Below are positions 23,795 to 24,876 of a stretch of DNA of 24,876 bases, piece after piece (the stretch's first letter is position 1; each line of letters starts with the position of its first letter). Both the position numbers and the translations under genes were made by a program. The notes below the pieces were generated by a model, which did not search any database, was not told where the DNA came from, and worked only from the letters and a program-made list of their open reading frames with translations. Source of the DNA: a virus; the IMG/VR virus record IMGVR_UViG_3300012954_001618, positions 1 through 24,876 of that record; one strand, written 5' to 3'.

Positions 23795-23802
23795 TATTTA
23801 TC
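23795..23802 (-). promoter_or_regulatory. T4-like late promoter core GATAAATA for the tail-tube-fold gene
   Basis: The minus-strand GATAAATA lies between a terminator and the GTG start at 23777. The predicted first base is 23789, immediately before the AGGAGA ribosome site, leaving a 12-base leader. Confidence 0.7.
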
Positions 23803-23832
23803 TATCTTAATTAAGTGGGTATATAAAGAGAA

Positions 23833-23856
23833 AGGGGTGTAATTAATTACACCCCT
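23833..23856 (-). terminator. Rho-independent terminator after gp19
   Basis: A perfect 24-base palindrome, AGGGGTGTAATT followed by its complement, starts 24 bases after the gp19 stop. On the minus strand it is followed by TTCTCTTTATAT, a T-rich but interrupted tail. It should form a GC-tipped stem and stop much of the gp19 transcript before the next late promoter. Confidence 0.8.
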
Positions 23857-23879
23857 ATAGATTAGGAAATAAAGTTTAA

Positions 23880-24509
23880 TTATGCGCCAGCGCCAGTTAC
23901 AAGAGTGTTAACTGTTCTACCAATAGCTGTACCAATTCCTGTACCTTGTGGAGTTTGTACTGCATTATCGTAGCGAATATTTAAAGTTACTGTTACAGGT
24001 TCTGTACCTGCTGAGTATGCTAACTGATTGTAGTTTGCTGCTTCTACATAACAACCATATAACTCAAAAGTTTCTAGTACAGTTGGTGTATTGGCACCAT
24101 TACCACCGTCTAGTATTTCGATTCTAGTTGCAAATTTGTAATCTAATCCAGAAGCCGCACTTGACTGCTCGTAGAAATCAAATTGTTTCTGTAGCTGTTC
24201 ACCAACAAGTTTTTGTACATTGTTGTTAACATCTTCACGTAAGTTAATTGTAATTGGCTCCCAAGTATGTTTACCTGCTAGATATACTCTTGAGTTGTAA
24301 ATATCAATCGTCATTTGATCAAAACTTACATTTGGTCTACTTACGTCTACAACCTGTTTTGTTAATTCTGTTGTCGGTGTTGATACGCCAAAATTCTCCA
24401 AACTCACCCTAAAGCGATATTGTAGTTTTGGCATTAACAGACCTTGGTTGCTTGCGGAATCTCCACTTGCTAAAGGTACTGTCATTTTTGATAGTGTTGA
24501 AATTGCCAT
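23880..24509 (-). CDS. 19: Tail tube protein gp19
   Basis: gp19 polymerises into the inner tail tube through which DNA passes. The protein has 209 residues (T4: 163). Recognisable parts are LQYRFRVSLENFG (29-41), a region of alternating strands (VDVSRPNVSFDQMTIDIYNSRVYLAGKHTWEPITINLRED split over 54-93), LYGCYVEAANYNQLAYSAGTEPVTVTLNIRYDNAVQ near 151-186, the typical tube end. A late promoter and AGGAGC ribosome site precede the ATG at 24509, and a strong hairpin terminator follows, consistent with very high expression. It sits directly after gp18 as in T4. Confidence 0.88.
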   Translation of the reverse strand: MAISTLSKMTVPLASGDSASNQGLLMPKLQYRFRVSLENFGVSTPTTELTKQVVDVSRPNVSFDQMTIDIYNSRVYLAGKHTWEPITINLREDVNNNVQKLVGEQLQKQFDFYEQSSAASGLDYKFATRIEILDGGNGANTPTVLETFELYGCYVEAANYNQLAYSAGTEPVTVTLNIRYDNAVQTPQGTGIGTAIGRTVNTLVTGAGA

Positions 24510-24531
24510 TATATTGCTCCTAATCTAATAT

Positions 24532-24539
24532 TATTTATC
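24532..24539 (-). promoter_or_regulatory. T4-like late promoter core GATAAATA for gp19
   Basis: The minus-strand GATAAATA is in the 34-base gap between gp18 and gp19. The predicted start is 24526, giving a 17-base leader with AGGAGC before the gp19 ATG. Confidence 0.75.
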
Positions 24540-24543
24540 ATAA

Positions 24544-24876
24544 TTACAGTCCTGCTATTTCACCAGTATTTTTAAGTCTTAGTGGAATGTAAATAAATTC
24601 TACTGCCTTGACAGGTTCTACAGCAATATCTAAATAAAGCTCATTTCTGTCAATTCTTGCAGGTGTATTGTTGGATTCATCACAAACTACTAAGAAATCA
24701 AATAGTGCTCTTTGACCTACTAGTTCTAATAATAGACTTTCTGCGGCTTGTTTAATTTCATCTCTAGTAATCTTATCGTTTGGCTCAAACAAGTAAGGCT
24801 TTGCAAGTACGTTTAATTGGCTTCTTAAATGTATTACAAGTCTTGCTACATTTATTCTATCCAATGAACTTGCTGT
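24544..24876 (-). CDS. 18: Tail sheath protein gp18, C-terminal part (runs off the window)
   Basis: The frame is open to the last base of the window, so only the last 110 residues are present. They match the C-terminal domain of T4 gp18: LDRINVARLVIHL, LFEPNDKITRDEIKQAAE, LLLELVGQRALFDFLVVCDESNNTPARIDRNELYLDIAVEPVKAVEFI (seen as segments). VVCDESNNT is the strongest hallmark. A TTG at 24862-24864 is internal, not the start. The sheath contracts to drive the tube through the cell envelope. The stop is four bases before the gp19 late promoter. Confidence 0.93.
   Translation of the reverse strand, partial: TASSLDRINVARLVIHLRSQLNVLAKPYLFEPNDKITRDEIKQAAESLLLELVGQRALFDFLVVCDESNNTPARIDRNELYLDIAVEPVKAVEFIYIPLRLKNTGEIAGL

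Noticed and set aside
23833-23856. The 24-base palindrome as a protein operator or recombination site
   Set aside because: Its position just after gp19, GC-rich arm ends and T-rich tail on the transcribed strand fit a terminator better.
1-24876. tRNA genes, CRISPR arrays, insertion sequences or an integrase/attachment site
   Set aside because: No spaced direct repeats, transposase or integrase motifs, or tRNA-like cloverleaf were seen. Gaps between genes are too short to hide them.

Overview
This window is a piece of a tailed-phage genome of the T4-like myovirus group, most probably a marine one that infects a low-GC bacterium such as Prochlorococcus or SAR11. The DNA is AT-rich throughout. 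Recognisable T4-type proteins are the tail sheath gp18 (C-terminal end only), tail tube gp19, head-completion nuclease gp4, both terminase subunits (gp16, gp17), gp32, UvsX and UvsY. The host cannot be fixed from this window: there is no photosynthesis gene, tRNA or host marker here. Almost everything is on the minus strand, so transcription runs from high to low coordinates. The one exception is the 3' end of a plus-strand gene at the left edge. Genes are packed tightly, often with ATGA- or TAATG-type overlaps, and no gap exceeds about 120 bases.

Right part (about 24876 to 11640), virion and packaging genes in transcription order: gp18 end, gp19, a tail-tube-fold protein, a 123-residue protein, gp4, a small methyltransferase, gp16, a 187-residue protein with a T4 internal-protein-like N-terminus, a 1331-residue modular protein with a peptidoglycan-binding repeat, two small proteins, gp17 and a large acidic virion-type protein. 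Two strong hairpin terminators (after gp19 and before gp17) and five copies of the T4-like late promoter core ATAAATA punctuate this part. The order differs from T4, where gp16 and gp17 lie immediately before gp18 and gp19.

Middle part (about 11640 to 8661), recombination module: gp32, UvsX, a 76-residue acidic protein and UvsY. gp32 has its own sigma70-like promoter and a leader containing three evenly spaced AGGCA repeats. The uvsX leader holds a 9-bp stem around a 45-nt loop.

Left part (8649 to 134), surface-sugar module: a GT-A-like glycosyltransferase, an SDR sugar-nucleotide epimerase/dehydratase, a short UDP-sugar dehydrogenase, three small SAM methyltransferases, three proteins sharing one glycan-transferase-like domain (one fused to a second GT-A domain), and a nucleotidyltransferase-cupin fusion. 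Together they look able to make, activate and attach an unusual sugar, to a host surface glycan or a virion component.

The most interesting signals are: a promoter-start arrangement seen three times in which the late-promoter core ends exactly 5 nt before ATG, predicting leaderless mRNAs (including gp17); a seven-copy DAGKDAE-like linker separating modules of the 1331-residue protein; N-termini that resemble T4 capsid-targeting/gp21-cleavage peptides; the structured leaders of gp32 and uvsX; and the paralogous or fused glycan enzymes.
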